From NCBI RefSeq assembly GCF_040686855.1, contig NZ_JBFBOG010000002.1:1054001-1118000 (forward strand): a stretch of DNA of 64,000 nucleotides, given 5' to 3'. Source of the stretch: Leifsonia sp040686855 (lineage in GTDB: Bacteria > Actinomycetota > Actinomycetes > Actinomycetales > Microbacteriaceae). The translations under genes and the position numbers were made by a program. Numbering within the stretch: the stretch's first letter is position 1; the number at the start of each line of letters is the position of its first letter. Shown here one piece after another: positions 44,365 to 52,939 of the stretch. The notes below the pieces were generated by a model, which saw only the letters and a list, made by a program, of their open reading frames with translations, was not told the origin of the DNA and did not search any database.

Positions 44365-45728
44365 CCCTGAGGGAGGAAGAGGCTGGCCAGGAACGTCACG
44401 GCGCCGACACCGAGCAGGATCCAGCGCGGCACGGGACGCCGCCCCGGCACGAGCAGCGCGGCGCAGGCGAGGAACAGCGGGACGAGCGAGATGCCGTACC
44501 GGGCGGGCGGCGGGTCGGGATACGTGCCGAGGGTCACATAGGTCACCGCCGAGAGCAACGGCGCCGAGACGACGGCAGCGGCGAAGGTGGCGAGTGCGAT
44601 CGCGTTGCGCTTGCGACCCCACCGGGCCACGATCAGCAGGCCGATCACGCCCGCGACGGCGATCCAGGAGACCGCGTAGTTGACGATCAGACCCGGTCCC
44701 TTGAGGAAGGTCGTGATGTCGCCGACGCCCTTCGTCGCGCCGTCGATGAAGAGACCCGACTGCAGGATGATCGACGTGATCCCGAGCGGACGGACCTTGC
44801 CCATGTCGGGGGCGGGGCCCACCGCCGTGGCGGTCGAGTAGGCGAGCCAGGCGACCTGCGCGATGACCGCGACCAGCACGGCGACGATGGAGGTGATGGT
44901 CCGGCTGTCACGGAACAGGGCGCCCACCCACCCCCAGCGGGACCCGCGCTCGCGGTAGGCGGCGATGCCGGCGCGCAGCACGATGTAGAGCACGGCCGCG
45001 GCGACCGCGGCGAGGTTCTGCACCTTGAGCAGTGTGACGAAGGCGGCCCCCACGACGAACAGCACGCGGGCCCGGCGCTCGACGACGAATGTGGCCAGGT
45101 AGAGCATCAGACCGCCGGCGAAGAGCGCGGTGGCATCCGTGCTGATGTACGTATTGGACCAGTACGCGGGCAGCGAGCCGATCATCAGCAGGCCGACGGC
45201 GGTGGCGGTGACCGGATGCACGCGCAGCCGGCGCAGCGCGAGGTAGAGCAGCAGGGCCGCGGCGGCGAGCCAGATGGCGCCGACGAAGCGACCCGCATCC
45301 ACGAGACCGACGCCGGCCCACACCAGCGGCTCGGCGAGCACGCGGGTGATCGCGAAGTAGAGCGGCGTGTAGATGTAGGCCGAGGTGGCGCCGTGGAACG
45401 GGAAGAGCTCCTTGTTCTCGGCGTTCTTCAGCTCGCAGCGCGCGTCCGGAGCCGGCTGGAGCAGGCGCAGGCCGCGGCAGCCGAGTTCCTGGCGGGCGAA
45501 GGTGCCGGTCTGCTCGCCGCGATGGACGGTGCCCTGCGTCGCGACCTTGGCGAAGTAGTCGATGTAGACGTACTCGTCGACCGGGGAGACGCCCTTGTGT
45601 CCGGGAACCTGGACGATCCCGACGAGGAGGGCGGCGAGCACGAGGAGGATGGGCCCGATCGACGCCCGCGAGAACACCCGCTCACGGAAGCCCCGGCGTC
45701 GGGGCGTCATGGCGGTGTCGGTGCTCAT
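44361..45728 (-). CDS. GT-C-like polytopic membrane protein
   Basis: 455 residues, about ten membrane helices. The first loop has VSPVDEYVYIDYFAK, an Asp-Glu pair placed as in GT-C glycosyltransferases and as in the DUF2142 proteins, and YTPLYFAITR parallels their 'YNPLYY' segment, so it may be a distant relative. Motif GSLPAYWSNTYISTDAT lies mid-protein. Likely a transferase or glycan-modifying enzyme acting at the outer membrane face. TAAGCT at 45776-45781 is a candidate -10; the downstream DUF2142 gene is coupled. Confidence 0.72.
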   Translation of the reverse strand: MSTDTAMTPRRRGFRERVFSRASIGPILLVLAALLVGIVQVPGHKGVSPVDEYVYIDYFAKVATQGTVHRGEQTGTFARQELGCRGLRLLQPAPDARCELKNAENKELFPFHGATSAYIYTPLYFAITRVLAEPLVWAGVGLVDAGRFVGAIWLAAAALLLYLALRRLRVHPVTATAVGLLMIGSLPAYWSNTYISTDATALFAGGLMLYLATFVVERRARVLFVVGAAFVTLLKVQNLAAVAAAVLYIVLRAGIAAYRERGSRWGWVGALFRDSRTITSIVAVLVAVIAQVAWLAYSTATAVGPAPDMGKVRPLGITSIILQSGLFIDGATKGVGDITTFLKGPGLIVNYAVSWIAVAGVIGLLIVARWGRKRNAIALATFAAAVVSAPLLSAVTYVTLGTYPDPPPARYGISLVPLFLACAALLVPGRRPVPRWILLGVGAVTFLASLFLPQG

Positions 45729-45775
45729 GCGGTGGCGGCCTCATATCCGTTCGCGGTCCGGGCGGGTCGCCAGAG

Positions 45776-45781
45776 AGCTTA
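45776..45781 (-). promoter_or_regulatory. -10 box TAAGCT of the GT-C/DUF2142 operon
   Basis: TAAGCT on the minus strand 47 nt upstream of ATG 45728, opposite TAGGCT (45827-45832) of the divergent gene. Confidence 0.4.
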
Positions 45782-45826
45782 GCAAGTCCCTGTCGCCGCG
45801 CCCCGGTGCGCCCCAGGGTGCCTTGG

Positions 45827-45832
45827 TAGGCT
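45827..45832 (+). promoter_or_regulatory. -10 box TAGGCT of the GT2-GT4 fusion gene
   Basis: TAGGCT is followed by a small GGCGGGCGCATCCGCC stem and by GAAAGGAC before ATG 45863, so this one has a short leader with SD. Confidence 0.5.
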
Positions 45833-45862
45833 GGCGGGCGCATCCGCCAGCGAAAGGACCGC

Positions 45863-48340
45863 ATGCCCACCACGCGCCCGGGAGTCGTCTCCGTCGTCCT
45901 CGTGAACTTCCGGGGAACCGACGACACGCTCACCGCCATCGAGCACCTCGGCCGTCTCGACTGGCCCGCCGACCGGCTCGAGATCGTCGTGGTCGAGAAC
46001 GCCTCCGGCGACGACAGCGCGGAGCGCATCCGCCGCGAGGCGCCGCACGTCGTCCTCATCGAGTCCAAGGCCAACCTCGGCTTCGCCGGCGGCTGCAATC
46101 TCGGTGTGCGAGGGGCCTCCGGCGAGTACGTCGCGTTCCTCAACAACGACGCCAAGCCCGACACCGCGTGGGTGCGTGCCGCCGTCGAGCGCTTCGAGTC
46201 CAGCTCCCGCGTCGGCGCGGTCGCCAGCCGGGTGCTCGACTGGGACGGCGAGAAGGTCGACTACATCGGCTCGGCGATGACCTGGTTCGGCCAGGGCTAC
46301 AAGCCGCTGACGGCGCAGCCCGTCCCGTCCACACCGGAGGTGCCGAAGGACGTGCTGTTCGGCACCGGCTCGGCGATGTTCGTGCGCCGCTCGGTCTACG
46401 AGGAGCTGGGCGGTTTCGACGAGCGCTTCTTCATGTTCTTCGAGGACGTCGACCTCGGCTGGCGGCTCAACCTCGCCGGCCACCGGTTCGTCTACGAGCC
46501 GGCATCGCTCGCCTTCCACAAGCACCACGCCTCCATGTCGTCGTTCGGCGCGTTCAAGGAGAGTTACCTCCTCGAGCGCAACGCACTCTTCACCCAGTAC
46601 AAGAACCTGGGGGAGGAGGCGCTGGCGACGGCGCTCCCCGCGACGCTGGCGCTCACGGTCCGCCGCGGCGTGGCCAAGGGCGGCCTCGACTCCACGGAGT
46701 TCGACCTGCGGAAGGGCGGCTCGAACGACCCGACGATGGAGATCGACAAGGAGACGGTCGCGGCCGTCTACGCGATCGACCAGTTCGTGGAGCACCTGCC
46801 CGGCCTCACCGCCGACCGCGAGCGCATCCAGAGCAGCCGCGTCGTCGCCGACAGCCGCATCTGGGCGCTGTTCGGCGAGACCGACGCGCCGTCGTACACC
46901 GACGAGCACTACCTCGAGGGCTACGACAAGCTGGCCACGGCGTTCCCGGTCACCGAGAGCCCGGCGGTCACCCGCGTGCTCATCATCACCGGCGACCCCA
47001 TCGGCGCGAAGATGGCCGGGCCCGCGATCCGCGCGTGGAGCATGGCCGAGGCGCTGGCGAAGGACAACCTGGTGACACTGGTGTCGCTCGCCGGCCTCGA
47101 GCCGGTGTCGGCGCCGTTCGACGTGGTCCACGTCCGCCCGGGCGACGACCGCTCGATGAAGGCGCTCGAACGCGAGAGCGACGTCATCGTCTTCCAGGGC
47201 CTCGCGATGGCGCTGTTCGAGAGCCTTCGCAAGACCGACAAGATCATCGTCGCCGACGTCTACGACCCGATGCACCTGGAGCAGCTGGAGCAGGGCAAGG
47301 AGCTCGGCCGGGCGCAGTGGGACAAGCAGGTCCTGGATGCGACCGACGTGCTCAATGAGCAGCTGGAGCGCGGCGACTTCTTCCTGTGCGCCTCCGAGCG
47401 GCAGCGGCACTTCTACCTCGGCCAGCTCGCGGCGCTCGGCCGTATCAACCCCGCCAACTACGACGACGACCCCGACCTCGACCACCTCATCGACGTCGTC
47501 CCCTTCGGGCTGTCGGAGACCCCGCCGGCGCACGAGCGCGATGTGCTGAAGGGCGTGCTGCCCGGCATCGGCCGCGACGACAAGCTCCTGCTCTGGAGCG
47601 GCGGCCTCTACAACTGGTTCGACCCGAAGTCGCTCATCGAGGCGGTCGCCCGCCTCTCGGAGACCCACGACGACGTGCGGCTGTTCTTCCAGGGCACGAA
47701 GCACCCGCATCCCGGCGTCCCGGAGATGGGCATCGTCGCGGAGTCCCGCCAACTCGCCCGCGACCTGGGCGTGCTCGACAGCGCGGTGTTCTTCAACAGC
47801 TCCTGGGTGGACTACGCCGACCGGCAGAACTATCTGACCGAGTCGGACGCGGGCGTGAGCACGCATTTCTCGCACGTGGAGACGACCTTCTCGTTCCGCA
47901 CGCGCATCCTCGACTACCTCTGGGCGGGCCTGCCCATGGTGGTCACCGAGGGCGACCACTTCGCCCAGCTGGTCGAGGAGGAGAAGCTGGGCGTGGTCGT
48001 GCCGTCCGGCGATGTGGCGGCGCTCGCCGCGGCGCTCGAGAAGGTGCTGTACGACGAGAAGTTCATCGCGGCCGCGAAGCGCAACGTCGCCCGCGTGCGG
48101 CAGCGCTACTTCTGGAGCGTGGTCCTGGCACCGCTGGTGGACTTCGTCGCCGACCCGCGGCACGCGGCCGATCTGGTCGCTCGCGGTGTCGTCGGCTCCG
48201 GCGCTCCGGTCAAGCGGGCGACGACCCGCCGCAAGAAGCACGGCGTCCGCCACGACGTGGGTCTGTTCTTCCACTACATGCGCAACGGCGGCCCCGCCGT
48301 CGTGGCGAAGAAGATCCGGAGCCGGCTGGGGCGGCGATGA
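45863..48340 (+). CDS. Bifunctional glycosyltransferase: GT2 + GT4-like
   Basis: 825 residues. Residues 1-~300 are a GT2 enzyme (VSVVLVNFRGTDDTLTAIEHL, VVVENASGD, VAFLNNDAKPDT, GGFDERFFMFFEDVDLGWR), rhamnosyltransferase-like. Residues ~370-790 are a GT-B enzyme closely matching the stand-alone protein encoded at 37.2-38.6 kb (GPAIRAWSMAEAL, VADVYDPMHLEQLEQGKEL, LYNWFDPKSLIEAV, FSFRTRILDYLWAGLPMV). A basic tail follows. SD AAAGGAC before ATG 45863. The next GT2 gene overlaps by 4 bases (ATGA). Confidence 0.9.
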   Translation: MPTTRPGVVSVVLVNFRGTDDTLTAIEHLGRLDWPADRLEIVVVENASGDDSAERIRREAPHVVLIESKANLGFAGGCNLGVRGASGEYVAFLNNDAKPDTAWVRAAVERFESSSRVGAVASRVLDWDGEKVDYIGSAMTWFGQGYKPLTAQPVPSTPEVPKDVLFGTGSAMFVRRSVYEELGGFDERFFMFFEDVDLGWRLNLAGHRFVYEPASLAFHKHHASMSSFGAFKESYLLERNALFTQYKNLGEEALATALPATLALTVRRGVAKGGLDSTEFDLRKGGSNDPTMEIDKETVAAVYAIDQFVEHLPGLTADRERIQSSRVVADSRIWALFGETDAPSYTDEHYLEGYDKLATAFPVTESPAVTRVLIITGDPIGAKMAGPAIRAWSMAEALAKDNLVTLVSLAGLEPVSAPFDVVHVRPGDDRSMKALERESDVIVFQGLAMALFESLRKTDKIIVADVYDPMHLEQLEQGKELGRAQWDKQVLDATDVLNEQLERGDFFLCASERQRHFYLGQLAALGRINPANYDDDPDLDHLIDVVPFGLSETPPAHERDVLKGVLPGIGRDDKLLLWSGGLYNWFDPKSLIEAVARLSETHDDVRLFFQGTKHPHPGVPEMGIVAESRQLARDLGVLDSAVFFNSSWVDYADRQNYLTESDAGVSTHFSHVETTFSFRTRILDYLWAGLPMVVTEGDHFAQLVEEEKLGVVVPSGDVAALAAALEKVLYDEKFIAAAKRNVARVRQRYFWSVVLAPLVDFVADPRHAADLVARGVVGSGAPVKRATTRRKKHGVRHDVGLFFHYMRNGGPAVVAKKIRSRLGRR

Positions 48341-49341
48341 CCGACGCGGCCGCGGCCCCGGCGATCTCGGTCGCCCTGTGCACCTACAACGGCGCGCGGT
48401 TCGTCCGGAGGCAGCTCGCGGGCATCCTGGCCCAGACGCTGCCGCCGGCGCAGCTGGTGGTCTCCGACGACGCGTCCGCGGATGACACGGTCGCGATCGT
48501 CGAGCAGGAGATCGCCGCGCATCGCGCCTCCGGCGCGCCGACGCCCGAGCTGCTGTTGCTGCGCAACGAGACCCCGCTCGGCGTCACGGCGAACTTCGAG
48601 CAGGCGCTGCGGGCGTGCACGGGCGGACTGATCGCCCTGAGCGACCAGGACGACGAGTGGGAGCCCGACAAGCTGGAGCGGATGGCGGCGTACTTCGCGC
48701 AGCGCCTCGGCTTGGGCTTCCTGCACACCGACGCGACGCTCATCGACGACGACGGCCTCCCGGCCGGCGGCACACTGTTCGGTGTGCTGGAGGTGACGGA
48801 CGAGGAGCGCGCGGCGGTGCACTCCGGCCACGCGTTCGACGTGTTCGTGCGCCGCAACCTGGCCACCGGCGCGACCGCGATGGTGACCGCCGACCTGCTG
48901 CGGATCGCCCTGCCGTTCCCGGCCGAGTGGGTGCACGACGAGTGGCTGGCCGTCCAGGCGGCGGCGCGCGACCGGCTCGATCTGAGCGAGCGTCCGCTCA
49001 CCCGCTACCGGCGACACGATGAGAACCAGATCGGGGCGGGCGACCCCACTCTCCGCCACAAGGTCGGTCGCGTCCTCGGTCGCCGCGGTGATCGCAACCG
49101 GATGCTGGCGGTGCGCTCGCGCATCCTGTCCGAGCGCCTGGCGGCAGCAGCGGACGTGTCGTGGGAGAACCGTACCCTCGCCGAGGAGAAGGCCGTGTTC
49201 GAGGCGGAACGAGCCGCCCTGCCGGTCAGCCGGCCGGCGCGCGTGGCCCGCGTGATCCGCCTGGCCCGCGGAGGCCGCTACGCCCGCCTGGCGAGCCGAG
49301 GGCGGCTGGACGTGCTGCGGGACCTGCTGCAACCGGCGTGA
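48337..49341 (+). CDS. GT2 glycosyltransferase
   Basis: 334 residues. ISVALCTYNGARFVRRQLAGIL, VSDDASADDTVAIV, LIALSDQDDEWEPDKLERM (metal site) and EWVHDEWLAVQAA (acid base) are classic for the RgpB/WbbL-type rhamnosyltransferase group; a short positively charged C-terminal part follows. The start overlaps the preceding fusion-enzyme stop. The last 116 bases are also read as the end of the convergent DUF2142 gene. Confidence 0.88.
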   Translation: MTDAAAAPAISVALCTYNGARFVRRQLAGILAQTLPPAQLVVSDDASADDTVAIVEQEIAAHRASGAPTPELLLLRNETPLGVTANFEQALRACTGGLIALSDQDDEWEPDKLERMAAYFAQRLGLGFLHTDATLIDDDGLPAGGTLFGVLEVTDEERAAVHSGHAFDVFVRRNLATGATAMVTADLLRIALPFPAEWVHDEWLAVQAAARDRLDLSERPLTRYRRHDENQIGAGDPTLRHKVGRVLGRRGDRNRMLAVRSRILSERLAAAADVSWENRTLAEEKAVFEAERAALPVSRPARVARVIRLARGGRYARLASRGRLDVLRDLLQPA

Positions 49342-50896
49342 ACCGGCGGCCGCCGCTGTCGCCGGAGGCGCGGAACAGCAGCACCGCCGCGACGCCGAAG
49401 GCTGCAGCGGCGACGATCAGCACCGCGGGCGCTCCGCCGAGGGGCGCCCAGTCCGGCGAGCCGAACAGCAGCGTCTTGACCGATCCGTTCGAGCCGACCG
49501 CGTAGCGGCGCAGCGCCGCCTCGAACGCCCACAGCTGCCCGACCGCCGCGGCCGTCACGACGAGGATGCGCAGCCGCCGGCGACTGTGCCGTGCCCGGAA
49601 GACGGAGTCGCCGAGCAGAGCCGCCAGCCCGACCACGAGGCACAGGAACAGGGGCAGGTTGTACCGGCCCTGCCAGATCAGGCCCCCGCCGTGGATGTAG
49701 ACCGCCTGTACGAGGGCGGGCAGCAGCAGGAAGGCGCCGACGAGCACCGACGCGACGAGCAGACGCCGGCCGCGGAGCACGAGCAGCGCGCCGACGCAGA
49801 GGGCTCCGATGGCGAGGCCCCAGGCGTACAGCACCGGATCCGGCGCCGGGGTGTCCATCCAGCCGAACAGGCCGACCAGGCCCTGGGAGTATCCGATGGT
49901 GCCGAGGAACACCTTCTGGAACCCGGTCACCGGCGATGCGCCGACGCCCGGGAACTGCAGCGCGTCCTCGGGGTGGGCGATCGCGTTGGCCAGGGAGTTC
50001 GTGCCGAGCGTCCAGCCGACCGCGGCGAGCGTGCCGACGGCGACCACCCCGATGGTGACCAGCACAGCCGGGCGTCGCAGCAGCTGCGCCAGTCCGCGAC
50101 CGCTGGTCAGCAGCAGCGGGACGGCCAGGGCGGCGAGCACCCAGAGCGGTGAGAGGCCGCGCGCGTTCACGGCGATCACGGCCGACACCGCGACGATGAC
50201 GGCACGCCCGCGCAGACGGTCCGCATCGGGGGAGAGCGTCACACCCAGCATCCCGCAGAACACTGCGAGGGTCGCGGTCGCCTCGATGGCGCTCGGGTTC
50301 ACCGTGCCGCTCAGGAAGAGCAGCATCGGAGTGACCGCCACGGCGAACGCGAGCACGGGCATCCGGCGCTCGCGGAACGTCATCACCACGGCGAAGGCGA
50401 GTGCGGCGAAAAGGGCGGAGAGCACGGCGCTCGCCACGCGCATGGCCGTCAGTCCGTCAGCGTCGCCGAACAGCAGCGACGGCCAGCCGACGAGGGCGTA
50501 GTACAGCGGGTTGTAGAGACCCGCCGAGGTCGGCGCCTCCACGAGCGCGGCCGGATCGGCCTCGGTCGGAAGCGGGCAGTTCGCCGGGACCGTCGGCTGG
50601 AACGCGTAGCAGGTCTCCCGGTGCGCATCCGCGACGTACTGCGGCACGTGGACGATGTTGCCCCACGCGGACGGCTCGCCGAACAGTTCGCCGCGCACCA
50701 CGCTGGCGGCGCGGATGATGTGCGCGGGCTCGTCCGGGGAGGCGGAGGGCGGTGTCGCCCAGGCCCAGATCGAACCGAGGACGGCCAGCACGGCCCACGC
50801 CGCGAAGAAGGCAGCGATGGGGCGGCGGGCAGGCGTGCGGGTGACGGCGACGAGCCGGGAAAACTGCTCCGGGCGCGTGCGCGGCACCGTCGTCAC
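49226..50896 (-). CDS. DUF2142 multi-pass membrane protein (copy 2), extended C-terminus
   Basis: 556 residues, about 12 membrane helices. Motifs: ATPPSASPDEPAH after helix 1, GLYNPLYYALVGWPS, GTVNPSAIEATATL and LIWQGRYNLPLF. The final ~40 residues (Pro/Gly/Arg/Ala-rich) run antisense through the 3' end of the GT2 gene, suggesting loss of an earlier stop codon. GTG 50896 was chosen since no other start codon precedes helix 1; it overlaps the TGA of an 18-codon upstream reading frame (50893-50949). Confidence 0.83.
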   Translation of the reverse strand: MTTVPRTRPEQFSRLVAVTRTPARRPIAAFFAAWAVLAVLGSIWAWATPPSASPDEPAHIIRAASVVRGELFGEPSAWGNIVHVPQYVADAHRETCYAFQPTVPANCPLPTEADPAALVEAPTSAGLYNPLYYALVGWPSLLFGDADGLTAMRVASAVLSALFAALAFAVVMTFRERRMPVLAFAVAVTPMLLFLSGTVNPSAIEATATLAVFCGMLGVTLSPDADRLRGRAVIVAVSAVIAVNARGLSPLWVLAALAVPLLLTSGRGLAQLLRRPAVLVTIGVVAVGTLAAVGWTLGTNSLANAIAHPEDALQFPGVGASPVTGFQKVFLGTIGYSQGLVGLFGWMDTPAPDPVLYAWGLAIGALCVGALLVLRGRRLLVASVLVGAFLLLPALVQAVYIHGGGLIWQGRYNLPLFLCLVVGLAALLGDSVFRARHSRRRLRILVVTAAAVGQLWAFEAALRRYAVGSNGSVKTLLFGSPDWAPLGGAPAVLIVAAAAFGVAAVLLFRASGDSGGRRFTPVAAGPAARPAALGSPGGRSGLRGPGGSRGPRAPAG

Positions 50897-50949
50897 CGCG
50901 TCGGTGCGGGCGTCTTCGCCCGCCGGGCGGCATCGGTCTGAGGAGGCAC
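50893..50949 (-). CDS. Possible 18-codon leaderless leader ORF coupled to DUF2142 copy 2
   Basis: TAGGGT (50956-50961, minus) is followed by 6 nt and a GTG that opens an 18-codon frame (VPPQTDAARRAKTPAPTR). Its TGA overlaps the downstream GTG as GTGA. Without it the membrane protein gene has no visible SD, so reinitiation after this ORF would explain its translation. The peptide itself shows no known motif. Could also be chance. Confidence 0.4.
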   Translation of the reverse strand: MPPQTDAARRAKTPAPTR

Positions 50950-50955
50950 GGTTGC

Positions 50956-50961
50956 ACCCTA
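50956..50961 (-). promoter_or_regulatory. -10 box TAGGGT upstream of DUF2142 copy 2
   Basis: TAGGGT on the minus strand, with leaderless spacing to the small ORF at 50949 rather than to the main gene. Confidence 0.45.
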
Positions 50962-51003
50962 GCGGACCGATGCGGCTCGCGGGGCTCGGTTCTTCCGGCG
51001 CGC

Positions 51004-52557
51004 CTAGACCGTCGAGTGCACCGCGTGGTCGGCCGGCAGCCCGGCCGCAAGGGGGAGCCTGCGCGAGGCGCGATCGCCCAGCCAGACGCCCGCCGCCAGC
51101 AGCGCGGCGGTCAGCAGGAGCCAGAGCAGCACGCCGCCCGGCGGGCTCCACGGCGGTGAGCCGATCAGCATCACCTTGAGCGAGCCGGTCGGCCCCACGG
51201 TGTAGCGGCGCAGCGTGCTCTCGAAGGCGTAGAAGTGGGCCGCTGCCAGCGTCACCAGGCTGATCAGGGTGAGCCGTCGCAGCCATCGGGTCGCGGGAGC
51301 GATGTCGAGCGTCCGGTCGAGGGCCACGGCGAGTCCCACGCAGAGACAGACCAGGAGCGGCAGCGCATAGCGGCCCTGCCAGATGATGCCTCCGCCGGTG
51401 ATGTACGCGGCCTGCACGATCGGAGGCAGCAGCACGTAGGCGCCGAGCAGGGCGACGGCGAACACCAGGAACCGGCCGCGAAGCAGACAGACGGCCGCGA
51501 GGAGCAGCGCGCCGATCAGCGCCGCCCAGACGAAGAACACCTCCGGCGGGGCCGGCGTGTCGAGCCAGCCGAACAGCCCGATCGCGCCGTGGGCGTACTC
51601 GATTGTGCATACGAGGGTGATCCAGAAGCCGCTGAGCGGGTTCGTCCCCTGGCCGGGGAAATGCTGCGGGGTGGAGTCCGGGTTCTCGACCGCGTTGTAG
51701 AGCGAGTTGCTGCCGAGCGTCCATCCCACGGCGAAGAGCGCTCCCGCGGCGACGACGCCGGCCGCGATCCACACCGCACGGCGGCGGAGCAGGTCACGGA
51801 TCAGCGGAAGCGGCGCCAGGATCAGCGGCGCGGCGATCGCCAGCAGCACCCAGAGCGGGGAGAGACCGCGGGCGTTGACCGCGAACGCTCCCGATACGGC
51901 GACCACCGCGGCGCGCCCGGCGAGCCGATCGGACCGGGGATCGAGGACCACCGCCAGCATCGCGGCGAACAGCGACAGCGTCGCGGTCGCCTCGACGGCC
52001 GTCGGGTTCACCGAGCCGCCGAGGAAGAGCAGGGCGGGTGTCGTCGCGAGGGCGAAGCCGAGCAGCGTGAGCGCGCGGCGTGGCAGCGTCCACAGCACGG
52101 CGAAGGCGAGGGCGGCGAACAGCGAGGCGAGGATGCCGCTGACCACGCGCATGGCGTAGATCCCGCCGTCGTCGTGGAAGATCTGCGACGGCCAGCCGAC
52201 CACGAGGTAGTAGAGCGGGTTGTACAGGCCCGCCGTCGTCGGGGCGGTGGTGGGCGCAGCCGGGTCGGAAGGCGCCGGAGCGGCGTCCGGACCATCGGTG
52301 ACGCAGTCGGCGGTCCGCTCGTAATGGAACGCGAAGCAGGTCAGCTGCTGCGTGCGGGCGATGTAGCCCGGAACCGTCACCAGGTGGCCGTCCGGCGACG
52401 GCGTGCCCACCCACTCGCCGCGGGCGACGCTGGCGGCCCGGACGAGGTGGGCCGGCTCATCCGGCGACGCCGAGATCGGGGTCGCCAGGGCCCAGCAGGC
52501 GCACAGCGCCGACAGGAGGGACCACACCACGAGGAGCGGTCGCCACATTCCGCGCAA
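51004..52557 (-). CDS. DUF2142 multi-pass membrane protein (copy 3)
   Basis: 517 residues, 11-12 membrane helices, close in sequence to copy 2: ATPISASPDEPAHLVRAASVARGE, GLYNPLYYLVVGWPS, GSVNPTAVEATATL, IIWQGRYALPLL. The TTG at 52557 was kept since GGAG lies 7 nt upstream at the end of the previous gene; ATG 52548 is an alternative start. It is third in an operon after a DPM-like GT2 and a DUF2304 protein, a combination suggesting use of a polyprenyl-phosphate sugar made by the GT2. That role is inferred from context. Confidence 0.83.
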   Translation of the reverse strand: MRGMWRPLLVVWSLLSALCACWALATPISASPDEPAHLVRAASVARGEWVGTPSPDGHLVTVPGYIARTQQLTCFAFHYERTADCVTDGPDAAPAPSDPAAPTTAPTTAGLYNPLYYLVVGWPSQIFHDDGGIYAMRVVSGILASLFAALAFAVLWTLPRRALTLLGFALATTPALLFLGGSVNPTAVEATATLSLFAAMLAVVLDPRSDRLAGRAAVVAVSGAFAVNARGLSPLWVLLAIAAPLILAPLPLIRDLLRRRAVWIAAGVVAAGALFAVGWTLGSNSLYNAVENPDSTPQHFPGQGTNPLSGFWITLVCTIEYAHGAIGLFGWLDTPAPPEVFFVWAALIGALLLAAVCLLRGRFLVFAVALLGAYVLLPPIVQAAYITGGGIIWQGRYALPLLVCLCVGLAVALDRTLDIAPATRWLRRLTLISLVTLAAAHFYAFESTLRRYTVGPTGSLKVMLIGSPPWSPPGGVLLWLLLTAALLAAGVWLGDRASRRLPLAAGLPADHAVHSTV

Positions 52558-52561
52558 CCCG

Positions 52562-52939
52562 CTACTCCTGCTCGCGGCTGAGCTGGGCGACGCGCTCTTC
52601 GAGCTGCGTGATCCGCAGCTCCTGGAGGGCGCTCCGCTCAGCCAGGGTGCGCGACTTGCTCTCGAGCGTGGTCAGTTCCGAGCTGTGCTGGATGCAGACC
52701 AGGAACAGCACCGCGATGCTGACGAAGAAGACGAGGTTGACCGGCTGGCCGACCCCGATCAGTCCGGCGGCCCAATCCAGGATGGCCGGGAAGACGCCGA
52801 TCAGCAGCGCGAGGCTGCCGGCGACGATCCACCAGATGGCGTGACGCTCGCGCATCCGGCCGCGCCGGAGCATTTCGATGACCACCGCGAGCGTGAGCAG
52901 CGCGGCGAGGATTCCGAAGATATAGCTGGTGATCGACAT
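52562..52939 (-). CDS. DUF2304 small membrane protein
   Basis: 125 residues: three membrane helices (about 5-22, 33-55, 65-88) and a C-terminal coiled coil (LTTLESKSRTLAERSALQELRITQLEE...). DUF2304 proteins are regularly encoded beside GT2 polyprenyl-phosphate transferases and are thought to be membrane partners of them. The start ATG overlaps the GT2 stop by one base (TGATG). Confidence 0.85.
   Translation of the reverse strand: MSITSYIFGILAALLTLAVVIEMLRRGRMRERHAIWWIVAGSLALLIGVFPAILDWAAGLIGVGQPVNLVFFVSIAVLFLVCIQHSSELTTLESKSRTLAERSALQELRITQLEERVAQLSREQE

Noticed and set aside
45779..48274. 831-codon minus-strand open frame
   Set aside because: Exact antisense shadow of the GT2-GT4 fusion gene; Asp/Glu/Arg/Val-rich low-complexity translation.
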